DNA from: Allodiplogaster sudhausi | Taxonomy: Eukaryota; Nematoda; Chromadorea; Rhabditida; Diplogasteridae | Direction: 5' to 3' | NCBI GenBank assembly: GCA_945643635.1 | Contig: CALZFC010000105.1 | Location: 243,501-307,500 of the forward strand | Length of the DNA: 64,000 bases | Part shown: one piece after another, positions 33,101 through 43,498 of the stretch | Position numbering within the stretch: position 1 is the stretch's first letter | How the letters are laid out: the number at the start of each line of letters is the position of its first letter | The notes under the pieces: generated by a model | Told to the model about the DNA's origin: nothing | Database searches by the model: none | The model's input: only the letters and a program-made list of their open reading frames with translations | Translations under genes and position numbers: made by a program

Positions 33101-33452
33101 TGAGTTGCAAGAACTGGAAAGTCGCTTGGCGGAGCAGCAGGGCGCCAGTGCGAAAGAAGCAGAAGAACGAATTGAGAAGATTAGGTTAATATCTTTCCTT
33201 TGTATCCATGTTTTAAGACACCTTAATTCTTTCAATAACCCCTCTTTCTCTCATAGAACCCCTCCCTAGCGCTTCCCCTCGCCTACGAAAAATAGCGCTC
33301 ATCCTAATTCAACAATCAACTTCGTGACATTTAGCTCTCTGATACTGTGACTTTGAAAAGTAGTCCATCTCGGTCTATGAATCCTCCATTATAATCGTAG
33401 CTCTCCCAATGAATGTACAGCAGAATAATTCCCTGACGCTATGTAGAATATG

Positions 33453-33492
<40 letters not shown>

Positions 33493-36400
33493 AGAGGAGA
33501 GAGAGAGGTAGAGAATGGAACTGTAGAGTCTGTATTCTCTTTCGGTGTTGTGCAGAGTGCTTGCCATGCTCCTGACATCTCAGATCAAATTATTTTAGAA
33601 TAGAAATGGCGACCATAAGCAGAGAACGGGATGAACTAGAGAAAGAAAGGGATGAGCTGAAGGAGCGAATCGTACAACAACGAGATGCTTCTCAACTCAT
33701 TTCTCAATATTCTGACGAGGCCGCGTTAGCTATGGTTCGTTAAAAGAATTTTTAATGTGGTTGTGTGGAGAACCTGCTTGTTTTATTTGTAATATATAAT
33801 TTATAGGCTCTCGCTGAAGAAAGCACGAACCGACTCAAAGAAAAAGAGTTCGAGATGGAGGCCAGCGATAAGCTCCTAAGGTTTAATCTCTTGAGGCATT
33901 TTCTCTCCATTATTTACAAGTTGTGATGATCTATTCTTTAGAGTTGAGCTGAAAGCGATGAAGGAAAGAGAAGAAGAAATGAAGGCCAGTTTGCAAGCTG
34001 CTTCAGGTGAAAAGGTTAATTTAGATGAGACATTAATTACAAGCTATAAGGGTATAAAAGGTGAAGGGGTTAGCGAGTAATTCGCTTGTTCATTCAGAGG
34101 GAGATAGAAAGGCAGCTGAAAGATCGCGATTCCTTGCTGGGGCAGTGCGAATCACAGCTGCAGACGCTCAGGTCATTCATTATTCTCAGATTTTAAAACC
34201 ATCAGTTGCTCTTTTTCTTATTATTCAGCTCGAGCGTCTTTTTAAATATGGTTTCAGGGAAGAAGTGTCTTCTCTTGAGGGAAGGCTTGCTGATGAAGAA
34301 GCAAAAGCGAGTCGGCTGTTAAAACAGCTGGAACATGCCCGAGAGGCACTCAGTGCTGCAAAGTTTGTATTCTTTTTTTATGTAGGATCAAGTAATGACT
34401 CTTTTACTTGTAGAGCTTCCTTGGATGAAGGAAAGGAAAGTGAGGAGAAACTGGAGAGAAAAATGCACGAAATGGAGCAAGAAGTTATGAAGAAGTCGGA
34501 GGAAGTGGATGACAAGGTCATTCTTTGTCTTCTTAGCTTCGGCTTTTGCTCCTTCCGCCGCTCTAGCATTGCGCACTTTTTCTTTGATTAGGGTTAGCAG
34601 AGGATGGAAGTTGCTGTCTAGTCGACTATTCTTGGGGACCCAAAGATAAACCCCTCCGTGTTTTTGAGGACCGACATAAATGCCGTTTTCTGCCAACCCC
34701 ACCCTTGTTTGAAGTACCAATCCCTCCTTTCCCACCCCGTTCTGCTGGGTCATCAACCGTGCCCTTTTTCCGTACGGTGTAAACGCAAGACTTAACTGCT
34801 AGGTCTTCTCTTTTTCATTCTCAGGCTGTTTTGCGAGTAAGACAACTTGAAGAAATCGCAGAGAGGATGCGGCTAGAGTTCTTAGCGAAGGCTAGTTCGC
34901 TTTTCTGTTTCTTTCCACTGCTAATCGCCTGCGGCCATCCCGTCAGAAATAACTTGGGTCAAATAAATAATTGTGATATAGTCTTAGTTCTCGCCGCTTC
35001 CTTTCTATTCTGCGCACTCGCCTCTGGTTATTGTCTGATATGAATTTCAAGTCAAATCATGTTTTGTAAGATACGTAGTATTTACAATATCTTCGTATTA
35101 AGAGATAAATTTTTTTAAGGAAAAGCTAATTTCCGTTCTTCGGGCAGAAGCAGAAGAAATGAAGTACTCCAAAGAGGAATCCCGTAGTCAACTTGCACTT
35201 CTTCAGGTCTTTTCTTTCCACAAATGAGATAAAACTTTTAAGTTTAATTTTTTCCAGCACTTAATGATAAAGTAATTGCCTGAAAATGTTTTGAAGTGAT
35301 TTCTAAGGTTTGAAACGTTAGGGGGGGGGGGGGGGGGAGCGAAATACGGACTCCTGGTGGCCGAGATACAGACCCATCCCATGTCCTCCTTTTCGTGCAA
35401 CCTTTTTTTACGCCGTCCGTGGACTTACAAGAGATCAGAGCCCTCTGGAGTGCTCGTAGCGCCTACAGACCCTTCATAGCAGTTGCTCATCAGACCGCTT
35501 GTCCATTCCAATATTCCAAATACCTAGGCAGAGTCCTAATTTTCGAACCCTATAAGGGTAGTTTTAACTCCAGTTTGCCTTTTATCGTAATGTCGAGCAA
35601 GTTTGTAGTGCTTATTTGGATAAATTTGCATCTTTCCACCCCCCAATACGGAGGGAAGAAAATCTCTAATTTGCATATTCAGAACATTTTACAGGCAAAT
35701 TTTCATGTCTTTCAAAGTCTATTAAATGCAGGTTACCCCTGCATTCCGAAGGAACAGAACGGATCCTTTCTTCACTCGGAGAGCGCAAAGAAAGGATCCC
35801 TGTATCCCCGGAAAGCGGGGGAAACAAGGGTAGTAGTTCTGTTCACTCGTTTAAGTTTCACCATGGAATTCAATCAATCAATCAATCAATCAATTTATCA
35901 TATCAGGCATTAAATGCTCAGATGGGGATGAGACGTTGGTAATCATCGCGGGTTGCAGTCCACCAGTTTTGGCCAATAGCTCGTTTCAAATCATCTCTCC
36001 AGCGCACTCTTGGTTTTCCGGGAAGGCGGTTCTTGTTGTAGGGGGTCCAGACGGTAGTTGCACGAGTCCATTTCTCCGTATCCATTTCTCGCACTTTGAG
36101 TGCCCAGCGCGCTTTTCGTTTCAGTCCTTCTTGGACCCAGTCGCGCAGCTTGGTGATCTGCCGTACGCGTTCGTTTCTCCAACGATCTCTCAGTGCAACT
36201 CCGATCATTTTCCTTTCCATTTTCCTTTGGGTCACGCTTATTCGCTCCTTGTCACTCGATCGAAGTGCCCACACTTCACATCCGTAGAGAACGGTCGCGG
36301 TGATGCAGCTCTCAAAGAGTCTTCTTCTGGTCTTCATAGGAAGTAGGCGGGATGAGAGTAGATTGGACAACTTGCTCCATGCAAACCAACCAAGCCTGAT

Positions 36401-39400
36401 CCGGTGTTCAATCTCGTCAGTATGGTCAAGGGGGAGGGATATTCTTCCTCCAAGGTACGTGGCTGATTGGACGAAATCAAACTTCAGATTTCCGATCATT
36501 ATGGGTCTTCGGGTAGTGGTGCAAGAAGTGAGGAGATTGGTCTTTGAATCATTAATTTCGAGACCTACTCGACTGCATGCGTCCATTAACTTTGTCAACA
36601 TCCGTTCCAATTCCGGTCGAGATTTCGCAATGAGAGCGACGTCATCGGCGTACTCCAAATGGCTCAAGTATCTCCCATCGATCTTAATTCCGTCGTTTTC
36701 CCAATCGATGTCATCCATAGCTGACCGAAGAACTACGTTGAAGAGACGTGGAGATAGAGTGTCCCCTTGACGAACTCCTCTTTGAACGTTAACTGGAACC
36801 AAATCTTCGTTTACTCTTATGAGTGTGGAAGACGATTCGTAGATGCGGCGAAGAAGGTGGACGAGGCTCGGATGGCATCCAGATGACCAGAGAGACTGCC
36901 ATACAGCGCCCCACTCCACACAATCGAAGGCCTTCTTGAAGTCCACGAAAGCAAGGTAGATGGGGATACCGTACTCTGAAGTTCGTTCTATTACTTGCTT
37001 GATGGCGTGCAGGTTATCGAGCGTACTGTGCCCGCGTCGGAACCGGTTTGGGTGGACGATTCAGTCTCTTCTAATGTTGCCTCGAATCTTTTCAGAATGC
37101 ATCTTGTTATTGTTTTCAGGGTTACGGTAAGAAGGGAGATGGGGCGGAAGTTTCCGATGTTGGTGGGGTCGCCTTTTTTATAGATGAGTGAGACGACTGC
37201 TTCTGCCAAATCATTGGGAACGGCATCTCCACCTATCAAGTTGTTGAGAAGATCGGCCATGATGCTGGCGAGGGGGTGTCTTGCATGGTAGAGCATCTCG
37301 GGGAGAATTCCATCTGAACCAGGAGAGTGGCCGCATTTGAGAAGGGACATAGCATGTAAGGTCTCGTCAGGAAGGAAAGGAGGTAGAGGATCAATCGGGT
37401 TGGTAGGGACCGCCAGAGGTAGCTGAACTCCGGGAGTGTAAAGGTTCTCGTAAAAACGCTTTACGGCTAACGTAGTTGTTCCCTGAGAAAGCGATCCAGT
37501 GACAGGGTCGGGGACGAGGAGACGTTTCTTGGAGGATTGAAGATTCAGCACCGCCTTCATTATACTCCTTCCCATGATAGCAGCGTGCCGTGCTTGAGCC
37601 TCCTTTCGTTTTCTGATATCATCGGAGAGACTCATTCGTGCCGCTTTGCACGCGACGGAGTACGAGACAGCTCCTTGAGGGTTGGCTTGCATTTGGTGAC
37701 GTGTGGCTAGTAGGTTCCGGGTCGCAGGGGAGATCCAGGGCGGGACTTTGCGCTCTCTCCAACAGTTGGTTGCTGCAGTCTTGGTGAATGCCTGGATGGT
37801 ATTGTAGGCGTCAGCAGCAGAGGCAGGACGGGTGAAAGGCACTGACGCGAGAACATTCACGTTGGTAGTAAAAGCGGCTCGATCGAGATCAAATTTCTTT
37901 CTGCGTTTTTTGTGCTTCATTGTGTCAGGGAGCGACATACATATCCGGACTAGGCGATGGTCGGAGTTGAACTCGAATCGTCCAATAACTCCACAATTGA
38001 CAACTTTCGCCGAAGGTGGTGCTGCAATGAAGTCAATCTGGTGGAATGTGAAACCATTATTAGATCTCCAAGTCCAAATCCGGCCGTATCTTCTTTTGGG
38101 GAACGTATTCCAGATGCGCAGGTTGTTTCTCATACAAGCTTCAGTGAAGGTCCGCCCGCGTGAGTTCGGGTTCGGAGAGCCGAAGTTACCTACAAATCTT
38201 TCATTACCAGGTTCCCTTGCAACTCGACAGTTGAAATCACCGACCAATACTGGCATACAACCTCTCGGGGCTCTCCGCAGTGCGGCCTCAACCTGATCGA
38301 CGAAGTCATCATACTCTTGGTCATCGTATGTAGACGTCGGAGCATAAGCGCAGACCAGGAAAAGTCGCTCCTTTGGTAGAAGTAGAGTTGCTAGACGAGG
38401 AGAGAGGCCTTTGAACACGGCTCTTTGCGCGAGATGTGGTCGTAGAAGGAATGCAACGCCATGGGACGCAGTAGCGCCGCCCGAGTGGTAGATTACAGTG
38501 CCTGATGATGTAAGATTAAAAGAAGCCAAACCTACTATTCTTGCTTCCTGTACTGCAATCACGTCCCATTTGATCTTCTCGAGGGCCAGTTCCATCTCGG
38601 TCTGCTTATCCTTGGGGGCGAGCGTCCTGGCATTAATGGTGCCGATGTGGAAGTGTCGACTCATCAAGATGGCTTACAACTACCGCCTGCCGCGGCTTCT
38701 GGTAGAGGGAAACAAGTTCTAGGCGGAGGAAATTGTTAACGAGAGCGAAAAGAGATTCAACCGCTCGCCATCCGCTTTTGAACCCGGAGCCTGCCATGGA
38801 ATTGCTGAGTGAGTTATGCATGTAGGCTTTGATTGCAGGAAGAGCTGAAATCGGCATTGGAAAGGGAAAAAGAACTGAAGCGCGCAGCTTCAGCCCATGC
38901 CGAAGACATTTCAAATCAACGCAAGTCTGAGATGGAGGAACATGCGAAACTCAGGTTTCAAATTATGAAGAGAAATTTGATGTTACTTCTAATTCTTTTA
39001 AGAGAACAAGGCGAAGTGGCCCTGGCCACGGCCGAAAGTAATCTAGCTGCTGCGCTAGAAAGAGAGAAGAAACTGGAAGAATTGTTAACAACTCTCAGGG
39101 ATGAAATGAAGAAGAAGAATGAAGATGCCGCAGTGGAAGAAAAGAAGAGGACAAAGGTTCAGTCCTCTCCTTTGAATCCTTCTTTCCATTATAAAATTCA
39201 GGAATTGGAAGAAATGGCCAGTTCTTCAGTCAAGAAGTTGGAGAAGATAAGTAAAGACAGAGACACAGAAGTCGCATCTGCCAAGGCAGAATTTCTTCTG
39301 CAGGCAAGTTCAAAGTACTCGTACTTCAAATGCAATTGTTGAGGTCTTGTGTGTATTTCTTCTTGTTTTCTCGCCTAGGTTTAATTTTTGTTTACTGTGG

Positions 39401-40862
39401 AGTTCTACAGATGGATGAATTGAATTGTCGTTTGCGAGAAGCAGAGAAAACTGCAGATGAAAGGAGAGTTGTGGCTGCGGAAAGAGAACAACTTCTTCTT
39501 CAGATAGAACAACAACAACGTCTGGATCGCTCCAAGGTACTTCAATTTCTGTTCTTATTCTCAGTAACATTATAAATAGCCATACAAATCTTTTATTTTG
39601 TTTGCTGTTTGGATATTGAAATTATTTTACATGTCGAATAATTTTCTAGTTTTATATAATAATACAGGCAGCTTTTCTTACAAATTATTGAATCTCGATT
39701 ATTTTTATTTAAAAAAATATGTTGATAACACCTCCGAAATTTGCTGACTGAAGGATGAAGAGACGATTCGCAATATGGAGAAGGAGTTAGCAGAGTGGAA
39801 AGCGTGGAAGAAATCTGAGGAAGAGGAAGGAGAGAACGAGCTAAAGCGGCTGCGACTCCAGAACAACTTACTTTCCGCAGAAGTCGAGGAGGCTCGAGGC
39901 AAAGTTAGTTGGTTTTTTTAGCGATTCTAAGATTATAAATGTTTTCTGATTGGATGAACTGTTGAGGTGCGAGAGTTGGAAAGAATGAACGAAGAAGGAT
40001 TCAAGCGAGCTGGGGCGAAGAGTAACAGCGAGAAACAGAAGGTAGACTTTGATTGAAAAAGAGAGGTAGATAGGAAGAAGCTGAACAGACATTTAGTTGA
40101 TTCGGGAGCTGCAGAAGGAGGTTAAGCAATTATACACTGAATTGAATGAGAAGACGACTGCGTTGGATGAGGAGAAGACGAAGAGAGAGAAGGAGAGTCT
40201 GGAAAGGAAGATTCTCCAGCCAAACTCGTTTCCGTCTCAACAACCTCATCACCTTATCGTATGAATTTATTAATAAGCCTCACCCTTTTCGATCTCTTCG
40301 CTTAGCAATGTGTCCATTGTTGTACAGAATGAAGAGGAGCTGTCGAAGTTGAGAAGTCGTCTGGAGGAGAGCCATCGGGAAGTGGATGAGCTGAAGGAGA
40401 TGAACGAACGACTCGAACGGACACTCAGCGACAAGATCAAGGACAGAAAGAGTGTCAGTGTCTCTCGGAATCTTCATTCTTCATAAGGAATCTTTGGTTT
40501 AAAGGGCGCGAATTCTTCATACGACGTCGACTCCATGCGATTCGCAGAGCCGACGGAAGCTGAGGTTTTTTCTTAATATTTATTTAGTGGACTAATTTCT
40601 TTCCCTTTCAGTACCTTCGGCACGTGCTATTCCGTTATATGAATGAGCGGGAAACCCTTGGCAAGGAGACAGTTGTCAGTCAGCCCAGCCAAGGAACAGC
40701 CAGAATCCACGCGTGTTACAGACTTTGGCGCGAGTGATCGGCACGGTTGCCAAGTTCAGCCCTCTTCAGATGGACTGTGTCCTGTCCAAGGAAGAGTCCC
40801 GTGTCTCCTCCAGCTGGCACCTTGCCAGCAACGTCCTCGGACACAACACCAACCGACACTGA
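24148..40862 (+). CDS. GOLGA4: Trans-Golgi golgin with C-terminal GRIP domain (GOLGA4/golgin-245 type)
   Basis: Long coiled-coil tether of the trans-Golgi that captures vesicles; GRIP domains bind Arl1-GTP. The N-terminus MFKGLKSKLEDGAKKLQNNV (24148-24280) resembles the start of golgin-245. Near 24860-24960, YRELTKKYNEVVTENNKLQ and then TQDKALAKISSLRDEKRKLS match the conserved N-terminal segment. More than 25 small exons follow, each a Glu/Lys/Leu heptad coiled coil, for example 25905-25998, 26236-26532, 26885-27073, 31817-32000, 32880-33030, 38840-39300 and 40320-40455. The last exons give FAEPTEAEYLRHVLFRYMNE (about 40540-40660) and, after a small intron ending at 40712, TTLARVIGTVAKFSPLQMDC, a complete GRIP domain. 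Stop TGA 40860-40862. Introns at about 27074-31816 and 35206-38838 hold antisense LINEs, so the gene is unusually long for this window. Two-gene alternatives are unlikely because both conserved ends are present in order. Confidence 0.9.
27504..30914 (-). CDS. LINE polyprotein: coiled coil, AP endonuclease, reverse transcriptase
   Basis: An uninterrupted ORF of 1136 codons. The N-terminus is Ser-rich and coiled-coil-like (about residues 30-90). An apurinic-type endonuclease follows: SFNARSI, IVETWLSS, LVYRPPS, IILGDFNYPD, LNSDHSTIE. The reverse transcriptase reads SNYRPISITSLFSRIFERML, EQYGFRPKRS, IVYFDHARAFDRVSH, SGIPQGTVLGPLLFILFTSD, CFADDLKIY. The catalytic FADD box is intact. The C-terminus has the (LEK)VQNYFTRFIYRR type tail common in CR1/Jockey elements. 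No zinc knuckle or separate ORF1 was seen. A complete frame over 3.4 kb suggests recent insertion and possible activity. Internal open frames on the other strand are shadows. Confidence 0.92.
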   Translation of the reverse strand: MATNVDSAAVSSFLQSNKLKRPRPADDDTLSLSTDDVLNYLFEKLSSLTATVSSLESNSASKDLLINELTSSISTLSEKCESLEALLAQAPSHSTHASNDVIDVIQVIDDDIDMSPNDNASPPPSSSSSPPWDFSRETEEEIRDRHERRRALVIYGIPVLSAESPTQTANAYYNAVLGLLDCLNVPCLPLAVYPLVDQARKPSSNPSRSRAICSFNARSIVNKTFELSSLFSRSFAVIAIVETWLSSSLPDSYLLNGNPDYLVSRQDRPRRKGGGVALFFRSSISTNTVLSKSSPNAFELLAVDASFNSDLIRFILVYRPPSCCASDNSILVNLLTDLSTAPHPTIILGDFNYPDIVWNSTSHPPLASSSKLFYDFTSSCCFAQLTPAPTCNAHFLDLVLTNTPSLLSNIILSPPFLNSDHSTIESTLSLSHAKPSFTYIRDYNKFDHHSASMFLLDFAFPAPFHKLSSVDHMYSALSSALHAVEDLFVPFKRVSSHGIRIPNHIYRLKRKRYDAWLALLAHESDSTRHAYSLINSRYCKAIDKYSRNVEKHVINSNNKALFFRFMRNRLSSKPRGVDTLTSPSGTLCFTDDTKAQLLAATFSSAFTIDDGNLPVPAPNFVTHSSPSFQINFPRHEICRVIETYKNSSCKTPDNFNLSLIKKLAIPISEALEYIFDFSYSTSSVPTAWKTSIIIPIKKKPPYSDPSNYRPISITSLFSRIFERMLCKKLYPWCNNAHLIPDEQYGFRPKRSIDYQLLGCLEHWTAAISRSHSTDIVYFDHARAFDRVSHAKLIHKLTLFSLPPKCISWISAFLSNRTFSVRVGSSLSPPLPVTSGIPQGTVLGPLLFILFTSDLPSLVSSHDVHSRCFADDLKIYRSFPSSSSNAPLQAAIDEVSAWAINWQLPLAPSKCSVLHIGKTNPNTNYYLNGFPLPSVPIMRDLGVIIDPLLSFSPHCSFFTNKAISKCHPILRSLRSRNKNVLLSAYILYIRPLLESCSSIFSPRLKKDIRKLEKVQNYFTRFIYRRSLGYSNPRDVPNSTARNTALSLHSLLTRRQHVDFTLARRLVFGHRRISDRVPHYFHFRNSRTRGLSFLLSYPSTRSSIRNHSFFIRAAKAFNALAKHTNPSSLSSPAPHPIH
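31103..31272. repeat. 22-bp minisatellite upstream of the LINE ORF
   Basis: About seven tandem units of GAGAGGAGAGAGCGGGGAGT plus GT, beginning about 190 bp 5' of the LINE start codon. It may be the element's 5' UTR (compare tandem promoter monomers of some LINEs) or a host minisatellite. Confidence 0.85.
32052..32490. mobile_element. Palindromic MITE-like element in a golgin intron
   Basis: Arms of about 200 bp are inverted copies. Left: aactttttgtgaaaaatat, ttcgctaaagttca, gttttccgatacggggaaca, gaatatcatatt. Right: aatatgatattcg, tgttccccgtaccggaaaac, tgaactttagcgaaaa, then aaaaaagttcgacctct. The short centre contains tctaaaataacac-type repeats. No ORF is present. Exact ends and target duplication were not resolved. 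It fits between golgin exons ending about 32000 and starting about 32522. Confidence 0.75.
32735..32835. repeat. Three-copy tandem repeat of about 44 bp, intronic
   Basis: Units share CCCAGCCAGGCTAGCCATGC followed by TCTCTCTCCACCC. Golgin intron after the exon ending EEWEKAKNKKEGAVAEEVAD. Confidence 0.75.
33450..33510. repeat. (GA)n microsatellite in a golgin intron
   Basis: GA on the + (coding) strand, about 60 bp, between two coiled-coil exons. Confidence 0.9.
35322..35338. repeat. poly(G) run in a golgin intron
   Basis: Seventeen or so G residues in a row, the longest homopolymer G run in the window. Confidence 0.9.
35918..36946 (-). pseudogene. RTE LINE 3' part: reverse transcriptase catalytic core and C-terminus
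   Basis: 342-codon frame continuing the RT after the frameshift: FKKAFDCVEW, VQRGVRQGDTLSPRLFNVVL, LEYADDVALIAKS (catalytic YADD), then the thumb and the RTE-type C-terminal motif GKPRVRWRDDL followed by Trp-rich WWTATRDDYQRL. Apart from the frame break it is undamaged, so the copy is young. Confidence 0.85.
36991..38667 (-). pseudogene. RTE LINE 5' part: endonuclease and start of reverse transcriptase
   Basis: 558-codon frame. The AP endonuclease reads IGTINARTLAPKDKQTEMEL, VIAVQEARI, VLVGDFNCRV, IWTWRSNNG, HQIDFIAA, FEFNSDHRLV. The reverse transcriptase begins LLKCGHSPGSDGILPEMLYH, VVSLIYKKGDPTNIGNFRPI. Near 37045 the frame leaves the RT sequence just after TQTG. The expected continuation is one base out of register, consistent with a single-base deletion in the Gly codon, after which this frame soon stops. 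Confidence 0.85.
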
Positions 40863-41146
40863 GGCCGTCTTTCCTCCCATCATGTGCCTTTTGACAAATG
40901 CTCTCAACTCACCCCTATGGTCGGTTACGTGCTTTCATACTATAGTTGTTCATATAGTGCTTCCTAAATTATTTGTTAGTTGAGAGGCTGGGTGGAGATT
41001 CAGTTTTATTGTTTCTGTACATGTGAATCAATTGCTTTGGGCAACTTATTCCTAAAGGGTCTTAGAGTGTAAAATATGTAGATATAGAACGAATTAACAA
41101 TCATTTGAACCTGTGAATGCGCATTAAAGCTGTGATAAATAACTGA

Positions 41147-41152
41147 AATAAA
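41147..41152 (+). terminator. Poly(A) signal AATAAA of golgin
   Basis: 285 bp after the golgin stop. The convergent SAP30-like gene ends at 41163 on the other strand, so the two 3' ends meet within about 20 bp and probably overlap. Confidence 0.6.
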
Positions 41153-41162
41153 AGAAGCTAGT

Positions 41163-42550
41163 TTAATGGTTGGCGTGAGGCCTGGTTTGTGGGCCAAGCA
41201 ACGAAGAAGCGCGCCCCCTTCCACGGGAAGACTCTGGCTGGACAAAGCGGTCTCCTCTGCGGCGGATGGAGTGAGTTAGGTGGGGCACGGCCAAAGAGGC
41301 ATTTGCTGCAAGTCTCGAGAAGTGCTCCTCCACTCCGCTCAACATCTGAATCAGTCACTATTCCGGCTGTTCTATGCAAGATCACCCCTACCGATGTCCT
41401 AGTCGCCCCTGCTCTGGTTTTCATATTGAAGAAGTTGCGGTAACGTCTCAAGCTAGCGGCTGGCATTCCCCTCAGGCCGCTCTGGAATAGAATTTCTCCG
41501 TGCAGAAGGTGAATGCCCTGAACTGACCTGGTTATCTTCTTCTTCCTCTACATCCTCTTCCTTTCTTTCATCGTGCGAGTCTTCTTCACTCTCGTTCTCC
41601 TCTCCATCTGTTTCATCCTGTTGTAACTATATATTAACGTTCCATTGCTTTGAGCGTTAGCTTACCTCTGAATTTTCCTTCTGTCGGACGAGACCTTCTT
41701 CTGCTAGAACTCGTTGCAAGTTCAGTTGCGCCCGAACCCTTTCGTCGTAGGCAGCCTTTACTGAACGGAGAAATGCTATCAACTCGCTCACTTTCTATCT
41801 CTACATTAACAGTAATACTAACACTCCGCAACAGTTGGCTTTTCACTGTGTCCCATTGCATACTCCTGTGCGAATCGTGAGAATGGTACGATGGAAAATG
41901 CGAATTCAGCGAGTAGCCCCAACTTCGCGGAAGAGCTGTCCTCTTTCCCTTCAAAACGTAAGTTTAACCCGTGGAATCGGGTGCTGCTTAGTGTTTCCCG
42001 ACGTTTCTCATTTTCTTTTCGATCTCCGTTTTCTTCTTCAAATTCTCCGAGTCTCTCTTCCAGTTTGTTCACTTCTTCTGCATCCAACTTGTCGACATCA
42101 ACAACCATTTCTTCAATTGCGTCAGGCATCTCGCCATCCAGCTGAACATAGAAAATTGTCGGGGGAATGTCTGAGTGATACAACACCTCTTCCCCGTTTT
42201 GTCCATCATCGAAGAATATCATCTTATCTTCACACTCTGCTTCTTCTTCAGCCTTCTCTCCGCACTGATTAGTCATTCCGTCTAATTCCACAAGCTCTTT
42301 CCAAATGCTGTCGGCTCCTTCCTTTGAAATACGGCGAATTATCTTTGCGTAAAAAGATGAAAATAAGGTATTCAAAGTATACTGAAAAGGTAATTATGCT
42401 TACAGCAGAGGAAAGCGGTGCTCCAATAGTGAAGGACTGAGAGATCTTGAGCCACTCCTGAATAATCAAGCCTGGGTACTTTATAGTGAATTTATTCGGT
42501 TGCTAGAAATCGTCCATCACGACTGTTTACTTGCTCCTGGTACTTTACTT
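41163..42550 (-). CDS. Nuclear protein with SAP30-like Sin3-binding C-terminal domain
   Basis: SAP30 links Sin3 to histone deacetylase complexes. Exons on the minus strand: about 42395-42466 (LIIQEWLKISQSFTIGAPLS), 41890-42349 (RRISKEGADSIWKELVELDG, IFFDDGQNGEEVLYHSDIPP, then a coiled coil with VDKLDAEEVNKLEERLGEFE), 41666-41760 (KAAYDERVRAQLNLQRVL), 41531-41620 (acidic, DETDGEENESEEDSHDER) and 41392-41485. The last reads SLRRYRNFFNMKTRAGATRT; a 45-bp intron (gtaggggtga...gattcag) then joins to SGVEEHFSRLAANASL. The pattern LRRYx7TRxG...V..HF is that of the Sin3-binding domain of SAP30, whose zinc finger was not found. Stop is 41163-41165. The N-terminus is unresolved (somewhere in 42470-42560). 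The family call rests on a short motif. Confidence 0.5.
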
Positions 42551-42563
42551 TCTGCATTGCAGC

Positions 42564-42783
42564 CAGGGATGTCCAAAATCAGGCCCGGGCCCGGCCCGCT
42601 GTCCCGCGGGCCGGGCAGGGCCGGGCCCTATTTTCAAAATCTAGGCCCGGGCCCGCGAAATTGGCAACGGGCCAGCCCGGGCCTATGTTAAAACCGGCCC
42701 GGCCCGTGGGGTATGCGGGCCGGGCCGGGCCGGGCCCGTGGGGTAAGCGGGCCGGGCGGGCTCGGCCGCTTTGGACATCCCTG
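42564..42783. mobile_element. hAT-like MITE with GC-rich palindromic interior
   Basis: 220 bp with terminal inverted repeats CAGGGATGTCCAAA and TTTGGACATCCCTG and a perfect 8-bp target duplication attgcagc (42556-42563 and 42784-42791). An 8-bp duplication with CAGGG ends is typical of hAT transposons. The interior is almost entirely GGGCCC/GGCCCGGGC-type sequence, near 80% G+C in an AT-balanced neighbourhood, and can fold on itself. It has no ORF, so transposition must depend on an element elsewhere. Confidence 0.85.
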
Positions 42784-42867
42784 ATTGCAGCCCATTAGAT
42801 TGAATCTGTAGTTTGAAGTGTCGGATCTACAGTATATTATCTCCTCCGCCTAGTAGCCAAATTTAAA

Positions 42868-43001
42868 TTTTCGCGCAATTTTGCTTTGAAACTCATTTTC
42901 CCCGCCTCTTAGCAACGGTGACCAAATTTTATTAGCGCATATAGAGGGCCGTAGGGAAACAAGGGTACGACCTAAGCTTTGGATTTATCCAGAACACATA
43001 A
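42868..43001. promoter_or_regulatory. Possible divergent promoter
   Basis: Contains TTTTCGCGC (42868-42876, E2F-like) between the start region of the SAP30-like gene (-) and a small + gene starting at 43002. Weak evidence: one motif plus position. Confidence 0.25.
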
Positions 43002-43497
43002 ATGGAAAAGAAACGACCTTGCAGGAAACGGCCGCGGCAGCCCCAAATGTGAGTCTCCCGTGCTCGTTTTCTCTTCTTTTCAATTCTTTCGACGGATTGT
43101 AAAGGTTTTCTCGGCTGATCTTCACTAATTTACCGAGTCTTGTGGCTAGAAATATACGATTGATATAAAAAATGACTAACTCTCGGTAAAATAAGCTACA
43201 ATTCTGGCAAGCTTACCACGGCAATTGATCCTGTTTTCTTGCTGAAAAGCATTAGCAGGTTTATTCTCTGAAGTCGCATGTCTTATGGTTAGGCTGGCGG
43301 CCGGCGGAGCTGGGCCAAGTAACGCCAATTCTCGCTCTGAATACCTGCTATTTGTAAAGAAAAAGCGCAAGATGATTCAATTGATTCAAGCCATTTATAT
43401 TTTACTTCTTCACAATAAACGTACTGAATGCGGAGGTGATCTGGTAGTGAGTGAATTGAAGGGAATTAAACTCCTCTCGCTCGTCATCCCAGGATGA
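43002..43497 (+). CDS. Short uncharacterised basic protein, two exons
   Basis: ATG 43002 begins a basic peptide (MEKKRPCRKRPRQPQ) ending at a good donor (AT|gtgagt, near 43049). A phase-compatible acceptor (cttatggttag, near 43289) leads to LAAGGAGPSNANSRSEYLLF, KKKRKMIQLIQAIYILLL and a stop at 43495-43497, 2 bp before the end of the opposing gene. About 85 aa. I do not recognise it. The donor/acceptor phase match and the tight convergence are the only support. Confidence 0.3.
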
Positions 43498-43498
43498 A

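Larger units (their letters stand above)
35872..38670 (-). mobile_element. RTE-type LINE retrotransposon with one frameshift, antisense in a golgin intron
   Basis: A non-LTR element opposite in sense to golgin. Its 3' end abuts a (CAAT)n tract at 35873-35891, the short tandem 3' tail typical of RTE elements. The coding region runs from ATG 38665-38667 to about 35918, split into two frames. It lies in the intron between golgin exons ending EEMKYSKEESRSQLALLQ and starting EELKSALEREKELKRAA. Confidence 0.85.

Noticed and set aside
35700..35870. Hairpin with GGATCCTTTCTT arms as a regulatory RNA
   Set aside because: A short inverted repeat of about 12 bp in a long intron is not enough to claim a structured RNA.
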